Source: Geminocystis sp050753365 | GTDB taxonomy: Bacteria; Cyanobacteriota; Cyanobacteriia; Cyanobacteriales; Cyanobacteriaceae | NCBI RefSeq assembly: GCF_050753365.1 | Contig: NZ_JBLZFY010000140.1 | Span: 1 to 8,652 of the forward strand | Reading direction: 5' to 3' | Length of the DNA stretch: 8,652 nt | Part shown: piece by piece, positions 1-5,986 of the stretch | How the letters are laid out: each line of letters starts with the position of its first letter | Numbering within the stretch: position 1 is the stretch's first letter | Made by a program: the position numbers and the translations under genes | Notes under the pieces: generated by a model | What the model saw: only the letters and a program-made list of their open reading frames with translations | What the model was told of the DNA's origin: nothing | The model's database searches: none

Positions 1-33
1 CCTCTTCCCCCTCTTCCCTCTCCTCCCCCTCCT
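1..33. repeat. Polypyrimidine low-complexity tract
   Basis: The first 33 bases are almost entirely C and T, made of irregular repeats of CCTCTTCCC and CCTCC. No reading frame or hairpin is apparent. Such purine/pyrimidine strand-asymmetric tracts occur between genes in many cyanobacteria. It may continue to the left of the window, so its full extent is unknown. Confidence 0.6.
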
Positions 34-79
34 ATCTTCATCATTTTATTCGACTTCCTAGTTATTTTTGAGGAAGTAC

Positions 80-109
80 TTGACAAAAAGATGTTTAATT
101 GTATATGAT
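80..109 (+). promoter_or_regulatory. Sigma70-type promoter of speD
   Basis: A perfect -35 box TTGACA (80-85) is followed after 18 bp by TATGAT (104-109), one mismatch from the -10 consensus. Transcription would begin near 116, giving an untranslated leader of about 165 nt before the speD ATG at 283. The leader contains two short overlapping reading frames (157-272). This is the best-matching promoter in the window; it is a sequence match only. Confidence 0.6.
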
Positions 110-156
110 TATTGTTTGGATGATTTTTGTCTTTACTTTTTCTTAACCTTACCATT

Positions 157-272
157 ATGAACACTCAAGTATTATTACAACGGGCGCAAAAACATATACT
201 AGGTTTTGGATGAGAGGGCGAAAATATCTGTTAAAATCAATTGTCCCTATTAGCAAACACAATATGGAGTGA
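157..272 (+). other. Two overlapping mini-ORFs in the speD leader
   Basis: ATG 157 opens an 18-codon frame (MNTQVLLQRAQKHILGFG) ending at TGA 211-213. The ATG of a second 20-codon frame (MRGRKYLLKSIVPISKHNME) overlaps this stop as ATGA at 210-213. The second frame ends at TGA 270-272, ten bases before the speD ATG. The arrangement resembles translationally coupled leader peptides. However, neither start has a good Shine-Dalgarno sequence and short frames arise often by chance. I recognise no homologue. Confidence 0.2.
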
Positions 273-282
273 GTTGACAAGA

Positions 283-696
283 ATGAACAAAGTGGGTACA
301 CATTTAGTGGTAGATGCGTGGCAAGCACCGGCTGATCTTTTGAACGATCCAGAAAGAATCCGTCAAGGTTTGTTAGATGCTATTAAGGCGGGAAAAGCAA
401 CCTTAATCGATATGTGTGTACACCAATTTAGTCCCCATGGGGTAACAGCTACCGTTACTTTAGCGGAATCTCACATTGCAATTCATACTTGGCCCGAATA
501 TGGTTATTTTGCCGCCGATTTATTTTTCTGTGGTGCAGGACAACCTAAAGAAGCTATGAAAGTATTACAAGTTGCACTCGAAGCAAAACAGGCAACCATG
601 CGAGAAATCGATCGAGGTTTTCCTGAAGCGTTTGTCCATCAAAACATGACTACCATGAGAGAAGAATATATCCCTGTTCTTCAAGGTGTAGCTTAG
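283..696 (+). CDS. speD: S-adenosylmethionine decarboxylase proenzyme (bacterial class 1B type)
   Basis: SpeD decarboxylates S-adenosylmethionine to decarboxylated SAM, the aminopropyl donor for spermidine synthesis in the cytosol. The 137-residue product has the family's usual length. The signature LAESHIAIHTWPEYGYFA is intact. The proenzyme should cleave itself between Glu62 and Ser63, turning Ser63 into the pyruvoyl cofactor. His68 (processing) and Cys83 (catalysis) are present at the same positions as in the Thermotoga maritima enzyme. I chose ATG 283 over an in-frame TTG at 241 because the family starts directly with a GTHLVVDAW-like segment; a modest GGAG lies at 266-269. A near-consensus promoter (80-109) precedes the gene. 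No spermidine synthase gene is visible here. Function is very secure; only the start is slightly uncertain. Confidence 0.96.
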   Translation: MNKVGTHLVVDAWQAPADLLNDPERIRQGLLDAIKAGKATLIDMCVHQFSPHGVTATVTLAESHIAIHTWPEYGYFAADLFFCGAGQPKEAMKVLQVALEAKQATMREIDRGFPEAFVHQNMTTMREEYIPVLQGVA

Positions 697-711
697 TGTA
701 AAACTTGTTTA

Positions 712-787
712 CCCTCAAATGTCTGTTCTTAAGAATATCCATAATTTTTTATGACTTTAAAATTTCAGAACTATCCTAATTTGAGGG
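712..787. repeat. 9-bp inverted repeat spanning the speD-purH spacer
   Basis: CCCTCAAAT at 712-720 is the exact reverse complement of ATTTGAGGG at 779-787, with 58 bases between. Inside lies a 10-bp perfect palindrome, TTCTTAAGAA (726-735). Just before it, GTAAA/TTTAC (698-702/708-712) can form a small hairpin right after the speD stop. None is followed by a clear T-run, so a classical terminator is not well supported. The spacer could fold as an RNA 3' end of speD, but this may be chance. Confidence 0.35.
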
Positions 788-887
788 AAGTTGAATCAGC
801 AATTAGGCATAAATAGATACAATTTTCAGTTATTAATTTTATGTCTAATTAAGGTAAATAATTTACGATCACGCAGTGCCGCTCTTA

Positions 888-895
888 GCGATCGC
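888..895. repeat. HIP1 octamer GCGATCGC
   Basis: This is the only full HIP1 octamer (GCGATCGC) I found in the window. The CGATCG core occurs about 20 more times, inside and between genes. HIP1 is a highly iterated palindrome typical of many cyanobacterial genomes. This copy lies just upstream of the purH -10 element. Confidence 0.8.
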
Positions 896-900
896 ACCCA

Positions 901-909
901 TGATATAAT
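901..909 (+). promoter_or_regulatory. Extended -10 promoter of purH
   Basis: TGATATAAT at 901-909 is a perfect TATAAT preceded by the TGn motif of extended -10 promoters; no good -35 box is seen. Transcription would begin near 916, about 30 nt before the purH ATG at 947. This supports the 947 start, since upstream in-frame codons would lie outside the transcript. Confidence 0.5.
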
Positions 910-946
910 GATGAGGTTTAACCACGATCGAACGAGAGAAACCATA

Positions 947-2485
947 ATGACAGGTTTAGCCTTATTAAGTGTATCCGATAAAACAGGCATTGTAGAATTA
1001 GCCAAAACATTAGTAGAAGAATTTAACTTTCAAATCATCAGTAGTGGTGGTACAGCAAAAACTTTACAATCTGCTGGTATTCCCGTTACTAAGGTAAGTG
1101 ATTATACAGGCTCACCCGAAATTTTAGGGGGAAGAGTCAAAACCTTACATCCTCGTATTCATGGGGGTATTTTAGCAAGATTAGAATTAGAATCTCATCA
1201 ACAAGACTTACAGACTAACGAAATTCGCCCTTTTGATTTAGTTGCAGTCAACTTATATCCCTTTGAGAAAACTATTGCCCAAGATAATTGTACCGTAGAG
1301 GATGCCATCGAGCAAATAGACATCGGCGGCCCCGCTATGGTTCGTGCTAGTGCGAAAAACTATGCTCACGTCACTATTTTAACTAATCCAGCCCGTTATG
1401 ATGATTATTTAGCTGAATTAAGAGCAAATCAAGGTAAAACTACATTAGCATTTCGTCAAGCTCGATCGGCGGAAGCCTTTGCTATGACTGCGAATTATGA
1501 TCAAGCTATCTGTCGTTACTTTGCCCAAATTAACCCCGAATCTGCGGATTATTACGGTATAGGAGGCAAAAAAATTGCTACCCTGCGTTATGGTGAAAAC
1601 CCTCATCAAAAGGCAAGTTGGTATCAAAGCGGAAGCGAAGCAAAAGGTTGGACATCAGCACATCAGTTACAAGGTAAAGAATTAAGCTATAACAACTTAG
1701 TTGACTTAGAAGCCGCTCGCAGAATTGTTTGTGAATTTCCTAGTAATGAACCTGCGGTGGTGATTATTAAACATACCAATCCTTGCGGTGTAGCAGTGGG
1801 AGAAACACTTTTTGAGGCGTATCAAAAGGCTTATACTGCTGACTCTGTCTCCGCTTTTGGTGGCATCGTAGCGTTAAATCAACCCATTGATGTGCCTACG
1901 GCTCAAGCCATGAGTAAAATATTTTTAGAGTGTATAGTTGCACCAGATATTACCGAAGAAGCTAAAGCCGTTTTAGCAAAAAAATCTAACCTTCGAGTTT
2001 TGCTTTTACCTGATTTAAACTCAGGCAGTCAGGATAACATTAAAGCCATTGCAGGGGGATTTTTAATTCAAGATAATGATACCTCGATCGAACTTCCCGA
2101 CACATGGCAAGTGGTGACAGAAAAACAACCTACCGAAACCGAATTACAAGAGTTATTATTTGCGTGGAAAATCGTTAAACACGTTAAATCTAATGCGATC
2201 GTTATTTCCAAAAATCGTGCTACATTGGGGGTAGGTGCAGGACAAATGAACCGTGTAGGCTCGGTCAAAATCGCCCTTGAACAAGCAGGAGAACAGGCTA
2301 AGGGTGCGTTTTTAGCTAGTGACGCTTTCTTCCCCTTTGATGACTCAGTACGCACGGCTTCGGAAGCTGGTATTACAGCAATTATTCAGCCGGGGGGATC
2401 AATTCGTGACGAGGATTCCATCAAAGCCGCCAATGAATTAGGCTTAGTCATGGTATTTACTGGAGTACGTCATTTCTTGCATTAA
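947..2485 (+). CDS. purH: Bifunctional AICAR formyltransferase / IMP cyclohydrolase
   Basis: PurH catalyses the last two steps of de novo purine synthesis: formylation of AICAR with 10-formyl-tetrahydrofolate, then ring closure to IMP. The 512-residue product has family length. The N-terminal MGS-like IMP cyclohydrolase domain (about residues 1-145) begins ALLSVSDKTG and carries GGRVKTLHPRIHGGIL. The formyltransferase domain follows with RYGENPHQKA, the catalytic KHTNPCG (Lys275, His276), SAFGGIVALN and DAFFPFDDSV, and ends with the typical TGVRHFLH. The frame stays open upstream to a TTG at 791. ATG 947 is preferred because family homology begins there, GAGAG lies at 934-938, and an extended -10 element sits at 901-909. 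It is convergent with the Uma2 gene that follows. Base use matches its neighbours and no defect is visible. Confidence 0.97.
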   Translation: MTGLALLSVSDKTGIVELAKTLVEEFNFQIISSGGTAKTLQSAGIPVTKVSDYTGSPEILGGRVKTLHPRIHGGILARLELESHQQDLQTNEIRPFDLVAVNLYPFEKTIAQDNCTVEDAIEQIDIGGPAMVRASAKNYAHVTILTNPARYDDYLAELRANQGKTTLAFRQARSAEAFAMTANYDQAICRYFAQINPESADYYGIGGKKIATLRYGENPHQKASWYQSGSEAKGWTSAHQLQGKELSYNNLVDLEAARRIVCEFPSNEPAVVIIKHTNPCGVAVGETLFEAYQKAYTADSVSAFGGIVALNQPIDVPTAQAMSKIFLECIVAPDITEEAKAVLAKKSNLRVLLLPDLNSGSQDNIKAIAGGFLIQDNDTSIELPDTWQVVTEKQPTETELQELLFAWKIVKHVKSNAIVISKNRATLGVGAGQMNRVGSVKIALEQAGEQAKGAFLASDAFFPFDDSVRTASEAGITAIIQPGGSIRDEDSIKAANELGLVMVFTGVRHFLH

Positions 2486-2499
2486 TAATCGATCGTAAA

Positions 2500-2516
2500 A
2501 CAGGCATCTTGCCTGT
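2500..2516. terminator. Bidirectional hairpin terminator between purH and the Uma2 gene
   Basis: ACAGGCA (2500-2506) and TGCCTGT (2510-2516) form a perfect 7-bp stem with a 3-nt loop, 14 bp after the purH stop. On the plus strand it is followed by ATTTA. On the minus strand, which serves the convergent Uma2 gene, the stem runs straight into TTTTA. The T-runs are short, so strength is uncertain, but position between two convergent stops fits a shared terminator. Confidence 0.6.
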
Positions 2517-2564
2517 ATTTATATCTAATCTTGCCTGTATTTATATCTAATCTTGCCTGTATTT
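2506..2564. repeat. 22-bp tandem repeat, 2.7 copies
   Basis: Two identical 22-bp units (2506-2527 and 2528-2549), beginning ATCTTGCCTGTATTT and ending ATATCTA, are followed by a third partial copy (2550-2564). The array runs up to the minus-strand Uma2 stop codon at 2565-2567. Each unit repeats the TGCCTGT 3' arm of the terminator stem, while the complementary ACAGGCA occurs only once. It looks like slippage duplication of the terminator arm. There are no spacers, so it is not a CRISPR. Confidence 0.9.
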
Positions 2565-3143
2565 TTAGCCAAAAATTTGCTTGGGTGTTAACTGTAAACT
2601 AGGAAAAGTCGGCGAAATAATCAATTCTTCATCTTGAAAAATATTAGCATCATAAAAACTATCCATTAAAGTACAAATAGTAACTATTTTTTCATCGGGA
2701 TCAACAATCCAATATTCAGAGATTTCTAAGACGGCATATTCAGTACGTTTACTGCGATAATCTGTTTTTCTGGTGGACGGACTAACCACTTCTACCACTA
2801 AAATAGGGGGAGTTTCATTAAAATCAATTACCGCCTCTTTATTCGCTAAATTTTCCCATTGTTCAAGGGGTAAGACTGTTACATCAGGAATGCGAGAAGT
2901 ATCCCATCTTCTGCCACGGGGCGATCGAACTCCCACTGCAAATTTTTGTGCAGTCCAAGAAAGTTTATTATTACTAATTTCATCATCAAAAATTCTTTCT
3001 AAGAATTTAGCCAATGCACCATGTTTACCTGTACCTAAGCTCATACTAATTAATTCTCCATCAACTAATTCATAATTTCGATCGGTTTCATCATGGTATT
3101 GAAGATAATCCTCAAAACTCATCTTTTCTGTGGCAATAGTCAT
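2565..3143 (-). CDS. Uma2 family (DUF820) putative endonuclease
   Basis: The 192-residue product belongs to the Uma2/DUF820 family, a PD-(D/E)XK nuclease-fold group found in many copies per cyanobacterial genome; its biological role is unproven. Family landmarks appear in order: FEDYLQY near the N-terminus, NYELVDGELI (about 23-32), RIPDVTV with presumed metal ligand Asp87, LVVEVVSPST with Glu118, the downstream K-x(n)-Y stretch around Lys132-Tyr136, and EYWIVDPDE (143-151). All presumed catalytic positions are kept and length is normal, so it looks intact. The ATG at 3143 is preceded by AGAGGA. It converges on purH and shares its terminator; no partner gene is adjacent. Related copies are often mobile, but nothing here shows recent transfer. 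Family assignment is firm, activity is inferred. Confidence 0.9.
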   Translation of the reverse strand: MTIATEKMSFEDYLQYHDETDRNYELVDGELISMSLGTGKHGALAKFLERIFDDEISNNKLSWTAQKFAVGVRSPRGRRWDTSRIPDVTVLPLEQWENLANKEAVIDFNETPPILVVEVVSPSTRKTDYRSKRTEYAVLEISEYWIVDPDEKIVTICTLMDSFYDANIFQDEELIISPTFPSLQLTPKQIFG

Positions 3144-3325
3144 TTTTCCTCTGGTGCTAAAGATTCTTCTAGTTCTATTATGCTAAATAAATGATCTAAA
3201 AAGTAAATTACCCCAATTAACGATCGAGGAGATAAGCTAAGACGCATTTAACTTACATTTTTTGGCTCTTCTACAATAGTTATGATAAATTAGGAGAAAA
3301 TAAATGCTATAACTCTTATTAAATA

Positions 3326-3343
3326 ATGCTTACATTAAAATAA
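3326..3343 (+). pseudogene. Possible five-codon stub of a tnpB-type transposase start
   Basis: This spacer segment reads ATG CTT ACA TTA AAA TAA, that is MLTLK followed by a stop. Many cyanobacterial TnpB-type proteins begin in a similar way. With the element-like right end at 3403-3451 it could be the 5' remnant of a transposase gene whose body was deleted. Five codons cannot prove this. The rest of the 3144-3460 spacer is AT-rich with no gene that I can support. Confidence 0.15.
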
Positions 3344-3402
3344 AAATTAAATTTTTATAAACTATTAATTTTGAAATTCTCTCTTGCCTAAAGCATTTCT
3401 TT

Positions 3403-3451
3403 GGGTAGGAAGCCTACATCATAATCTTTGATTTGGTGTGTGGTAGTTCAC
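3403..3451 (+). mobile_element. Probable relic right end of an IS200/IS605-type (TnpB) element
   Basis: The segment contains GTAGG-AAG-CCTAC (3405-3417), then an imperfect hairpin in which ACATCA and AATC pair with GATT and TGGTGT around a TTT loop (3416-3433), and it ends in GTAGTTCAC (3443-3451). A GGAAGCC, hairpin, GTAGTTCAC order resembles the 3' ends of cyanobacterial TnpB-only elements as I remember them, where the region acts as omega RNA and transposon end. No TnpB gene is present, so it would be a dead internal-deletion derivative. It ends ten bases before the minus-strand stop of the TRAP gene. Resemblance is from memory and unverified. Confidence 0.42.
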
Positions 3452-3460
3452 AGGATATAA

Positions 3461-4564
3461 CTACTCACTTTTTGCTAAAAAATTAGCAAAGCTAAACTCA
3501 TTAATTTTATTCCATTGTAAAATACCTTTTCTAAACTCTAACCACGATCGATATATTTCATTAAAAGCAGGATTTTTTGCACTATTATCCTCATAAATAG
3601 CAAAGGAAATTTTTTTCGCTTCCGTCAAAATATCATCAGGAAAAGCCATTAATTTTGTACCCGAATCCACAAGACTTTTTAAAGATTTTTGATTGAGAAA
3701 ATCATAATTAGCCAACATAGAAATATTTGCCTCCTTCGCCGCACATTCCACCATTGCCTGATACTCTGGGGGTAATTTTTCCCATGCGGATTTATTGATT
3801 AAAACTTCCAAACTTGGCCCTGCTTCCCACCATCCGGGATAATAATAATATTGTGCCGCTTTATTTAAACCTAGTTTTTCATCATCGTAGGGGCCTACCC
3901 ATTCTGCCGCATCGATCGCACCTCTGTCAAGAGCCAGAAATAACTCTCCCCCCGGCAATACTTGCACATTTACCCCTAATTTTGCCATGACTTCACCCCC
4001 TAACCCCGGAATACGCATCTTTAAACCTCTTAAGTCAGCGAGAGAGTTTAATTGTTTTTTAAACCATCCCCCCATCTGCGCTCCCGTATTCCCTGCGGGA
4101 AAATTGATAATGTTAAAATCACTATACACCTTCTGCATAGCTTCTAACCCTCCTCCATAATACCACCACGCATTATGTTGCCCTGCGGTTAAGCCAAAGG
4201 GTACACCTGTACCAAATACAAGGGCAGAATTTTTGCCAATATAATAGTAACTAGCTGTGTGTCCACATTCTACCGTACCATTTTGCACAGTATCTAATAC
4301 TTCTAACCCCGGTACAATTTCCCCTGCGGCGTAGGGGGTAATCTGAAATTTATTGCCACTCATTTGCTTAATTCGATCGCAAAAACTCTGAGCACCACCG
4401 AAAATAGTATCCAGAGACTTAGGCCAACTTGTCACCATTCGCCATTTTATTTCTGGTAAACTATTAGCGGTGACGGTAGAATTATTTTGACTTTGACAAG
4501 AAACAAGGGTAGCAGACGTTACCGCACTAATACTAGCATTGGTTAAAAATTGTCTTCTTTGCAT
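3461..4564 (-). CDS. TRAP transporter solute-binding lipoprotein, DctP family (2-oxoacid/lactate-type)
   Basis: This is a periplasmic binding protein of a TRAP transporter, a secondary sodium-coupled uptake system for organic acids. The 367-residue product starts with a twin-arginine motif (RRQFL, residues 3-7), a hydrophobic stretch and a lipobox LVSC, so Cys23 is probably lipidated after Tat export. The mature part matches the TakP/lactate-binding branch: Gln163 in TGAQMGGWF, the substrate-carboxylate Arg184 in LKMRIPG, Glu221-Trp222 in AAEWVGPYDDE, and Glu247 in GWWEAGPSLEV. These correspond to metal- and substrate-binding residues of TakP. The ligand is therefore likely a 2-oxo or hydroxy monocarboxylate, perhaps with a cation, but glutamate cannot be excluded since Synechocystis has a glutamate TRAP system. 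No DctQ or DctM membrane subunit lies nearby. No clear Shine-Dalgarno precedes the ATG. Confidence 0.9.
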   Translation of the reverse strand: MQRRQFLTNASISAVTSATLVSCQSQNNSTVTANSLPEIKWRMVTSWPKSLDTIFGGAQSFCDRIKQMSGNKFQITPYAAGEIVPGLEVLDTVQNGTVECGHTASYYYIGKNSALVFGTGVPFGLTAGQHNAWWYYGGGLEAMQKVYSDFNIINFPAGNTGAQMGGWFKKQLNSLADLRGLKMRIPGLGGEVMAKLGVNVQVLPGGELFLALDRGAIDAAEWVGPYDDEKLGLNKAAQYYYYPGWWEAGPSLEVLINKSAWEKLPPEYQAMVECAAKEANISMLANYDFLNQKSLKSLVDSGTKLMAFPDDILTEAKKISFAIYEDNSAKNPAFNEIYRSWLEFRKGILQWNKINEFSFANFLAKSE

Positions 4565-4641
4565 TAATTTTAACTAGAGGAAAAATATTTTTAAATTAAA
4601 GTTTTAATAATAGTCAGTCAATCATATTTTTTTAAATTATC

Positions 4642-4662
4642 AATTCCTAATTCTTAATTCTT
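4642..4662. repeat. Heptamer tandem repeat (AATTCTT), three units
   Basis: Three consecutive 7-bp units, AATTCCT, AATTCTT and AATTCTT, lie at the 3' end of the minus-strand winged-helix gene. The last unit overlaps its stop codon (4661-4663). Similar heptamers are found at two other gene ends in the window (5952-5986, 7923-7950). They fit the short tandemly repeated heptamers known from cyanobacteria. Confidence 0.7.
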
Positions 4663-4933
4663 ATTTTCGTCTATTTTTATTGAGTTTTTTTAATTTTTTT
4701 AACATCCTTTCCCCCTTACCACTAGAGATTTTAAACTGATAACCGCCTCGTTTAGCAGTACCAGAAATTTCGATAAATTTTTCCGATTCTAAACCCATTA
4801 AATGATGATTTATTCTATATAAACCACCATCTCTAAGAATACTAAATTTACACAAATCTCCGATCGATATATGGGGATGTTTAGCTATTATTAAAAAAAT
4901 TTCTTTACGATTGCCTGTCAATATATGATTCAT
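4661..4933 (-). CDS. Small winged helix-turn-helix DNA-binding protein, unassigned
   Basis: I do not recognise a specific family for this 90-residue protein. Its layout suggests a winged helix-turn-helix: a first helix (RKEIFLIIAKHP, 9-20), a helix-turn-helix region (ISIGDLCKF to LYRINHHLMGLESEKFI, 22-54) and a beta-wing (EISGTAKRGGYQFKIS, 55-70). A very basic tail (KKLKKLNKNRRK) follows. The order resembles PadR or MarR-type repressors without an effector domain. The ATG is well supported by TCACCTCT on the plus strand (4940-4947), that is AGAGGTGA on the coding strand, 6 nt upstream. A 6-bp inverted repeat (ATCAAT/ATTGAT, 5003-5018) lies upstream and could be an operator. Neighbours do not reveal a target. 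Being a real gene is likely; function is inferred. Confidence 0.72.
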   Translation of the reverse strand: MNHILTGNRKEIFLIIAKHPHISIGDLCKFSILRDGGLYRINHHLMGLESEKFIEISGTAKRGGYQFKISSGKGERMLKKLKKLNKNRRK

Positions 4934-4939
4934 AGATAG

Positions 4940-4947
4940 TCACCTCT
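4940..4947 (-). promoter_or_regulatory. Strong Shine-Dalgarno of the winged-helix gene
   Basis: The coding strand reads AGAGGTGA six bases before the ATG at 4933, an extended match to the 16S rRNA 3' end. It is among the best ribosome-binding sites in the window and supports the small frame as a real translated gene. Confidence 0.65.
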
Positions 4948-5002
4948 ATTTTATCTAATTATTAATTAAATTAAACCTTCAGAATATATAGGAGAATAGG
5001 CT

Positions 5003-5018
5003 ATCAATTTTTATTGAT
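5003..5018. promoter_or_regulatory. Inverted repeat upstream of the winged-helix gene (possible operator)
   Basis: ATCAAT (5003-5008) and ATTGAT (5013-5018) are exact reverse complements with four T between them. The site lies about 70 bp upstream of the winged-helix start and downstream of the LivF-type gene. It could be an autoregulatory operator or a weak hairpin at the end of the preceding transcript. AT-rich DNA gives such repeats by chance fairly often. Confidence 0.25.
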
Positions 5019-5089
5019 TAAAATATTATAATTTGAGTAATAAGGAATATTTTTTAAGCCTAAATACCCCATTTTAACTCATAAAAAAA

Positions 5090-5806
5090 TTAATGACTGA
5101 CACCTAGATATAATTCAGCCACTTGAGGATTATTGAGTAAATCCTCTCCTTTTCCTTCAATAGCATCTCTACCACTTTCCAACACATAACCACGATGCGC
5201 CATCATTAAGGCTTTCTTAGCATTTTGTTCTACTAAAACAATCGCCTTACCCGTAGCATTTATCGCCTTTATCTGTTCAAAAATGTTATTTACCAATATA
5301 GGAGAAAGTGCCGCCGATGGTTCATCTAATAATAACAAATCAGGATCTAACATTAAAGCTCTACCCATAGCTAACATTTGTCTTTCACCACCTGACAATG
5401 TACCCGCTTTTTGTTTTCCCCTTTCTTTCAATTTGGGAAACATAGTATATATTAGCTCTTTTTGCTTTTTAGTTGAACCTGATAAGGTATAAGCACCCAT
5501 TTCCAAGTTTTCCTCTATGGTAAGACTAGGAAAAACATTAACAATTTGAGGCACATAACACATTCCTCGCTTAACAATCTCATTGGGTTTCAATCCTGCA
5601 ATATTTTCCCCTTTAAAGATAATTTTGCCCTGATTTGGGGATAATAAACCAAAAATTGTCTTTGCTAGGGTGGACTTTCCAGCTCCATTAGGTCCGATTA
5701 CGGTAACTAACTCATGGGCTTCAATTTTAAAATTTATACCCTGTAAGATGTTTAAATCTTGGATATATCCTGCATATACGTTTTCTACTTCTAATAAATA
5801 ACTCAT
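5090..5806 (-). CDS. natE: Branched-chain/neutral amino acid ABC transporter ATP-binding protein, LivF/NatE type
   Basis: This cytoplasmic ATPase subunit powers an ABC importer of the hydrophobic amino acid uptake (HAAT) class. The 238-residue product has Walker A GPNGAGKST (38-46), Q-loop Gln87, signature LSGGERQ (137-143) and Walker B LLLLDEP with Asp161-Glu162. VLVEQNA follows where other subfamilies carry the H-loop; LivF proteins normally have VEQN there. The end LLNNPQVAELYLG is typical of LivF. UrtE (urea) is the closest alternative. Synechocystis keeps natA-natE at scattered loci, so a solitary gene fits NatE, and the symbol is tentative. The neighbouring ABC-3 metal permease belongs to another subfamily and is unlikely to be its partner. 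An extended -10 candidate lies at 5849-5857. The Shine-Dalgarno is weak. All ATPase motifs are intact. Confidence 0.9.
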   Translation of the reverse strand: MSYLLEVENVYAGYIQDLNILQGINFKIEAHELVTVIGPNGAGKSTLAKTIFGLLSPNQGKIIFKGENIAGLKPNEIVKRGMCYVPQIVNVFPSLTIEENLEMGAYTLSGSTKKQKELIYTMFPKLKERGKQKAGTLSGGERQMLAMGRALMLDPDLLLLDEPSAALSPILVNNIFEQIKAINATGKAIVLVEQNAKKALMMAHRGYVLESGRDAIEGKGEDLLNNPQVAELYLGVSH

Positions 5807-5848
5807 AGTAGTGAATAATTACTGAGGTTAGTAAGGAAAATTTAATAA

Positions 5849-5857
5849 TTTATAACA
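5849..5857 (-). promoter_or_regulatory. Candidate extended -10 promoter of the LivF-type gene
   Basis: The minus strand reads TGTTATAAA, a TGn plus a near-consensus TATAAA, about 43 bp upstream of the start at 5806. No convincing -35 box is seen. If used, the leader would be about 35 nt and the gene would be transcribed separately from the metal permease. Confidence 0.35.
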
Positions 5858-5951
5858 GTACTTAAAATTCGCCCCTAATAAAATCGGAATAAAATGATTA
5901 AAATAAGAGGGTAAGGAGGAAGGAAATACAAAAATTGCTAGGTTTTTAATT

Positions 5952-5986
5952 AATTCTTAATTCTTAATTTTTAATTCTTAATTCCC
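5952..5986. repeat. Heptamer tandem repeat (AATTCTT), about five units
   Basis: Five 7-bp units run without interruption: AATTCTT, AATTCTT, AATTTTT, AATTCTT and AATTCCC. The array crosses the stop codon of the ABC-3 permease (5971-5973), so the permease's last residues (Ile-Lys-Asn) are encoded by repeat sequence. Further up (5907-5930) is an unrelated purine-rich tract. Confidence 0.8.

Noticed and set aside
241..282. Longer speD start at TTG 241
   Set aside because: The extra 14 residues are not part of the family N-terminus, and ATG 283 gives Ser63/His68/Cys83 at the usual family positions.
791..946. N-terminal extension of PurH from TTG 791
   Set aside because: The 52 extra residues have no PurH similarity, include the HIP1 octamer and the extended -10 promoter, and would lie upstream of the likely transcription start.
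1445..1627. Antisense open frame within purH (60 codons)
   Set aside because: It lies fully opposite a well-conserved coding region, has no recognisable domain and no ribosome-binding site; a coding shadow.
2068..2355. Antisense open frame within purH (95 codons)
   Set aside because: A shadow of the conserved formyltransferase domain; composition is biased as expected from the opposite strand.
2506..2564. CRISPR array
   Set aside because: The repeats are directly adjacent with no spacers and number fewer than three full copies, so this is a simple tandem repeat.
2773..3075. Plus-strand open frame opposite the Uma2 gene
   Set aside because: The minus-strand Uma2 protein is clearly real and has its own Shine-Dalgarno; the opposite frame has no family resemblance.
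5283..5492. Plus-strand open frame opposite the LivF-type ATPase
   Set aside because: It overlaps the Walker B and signature region of a real gene on the other strand and shows no protein features of its own.
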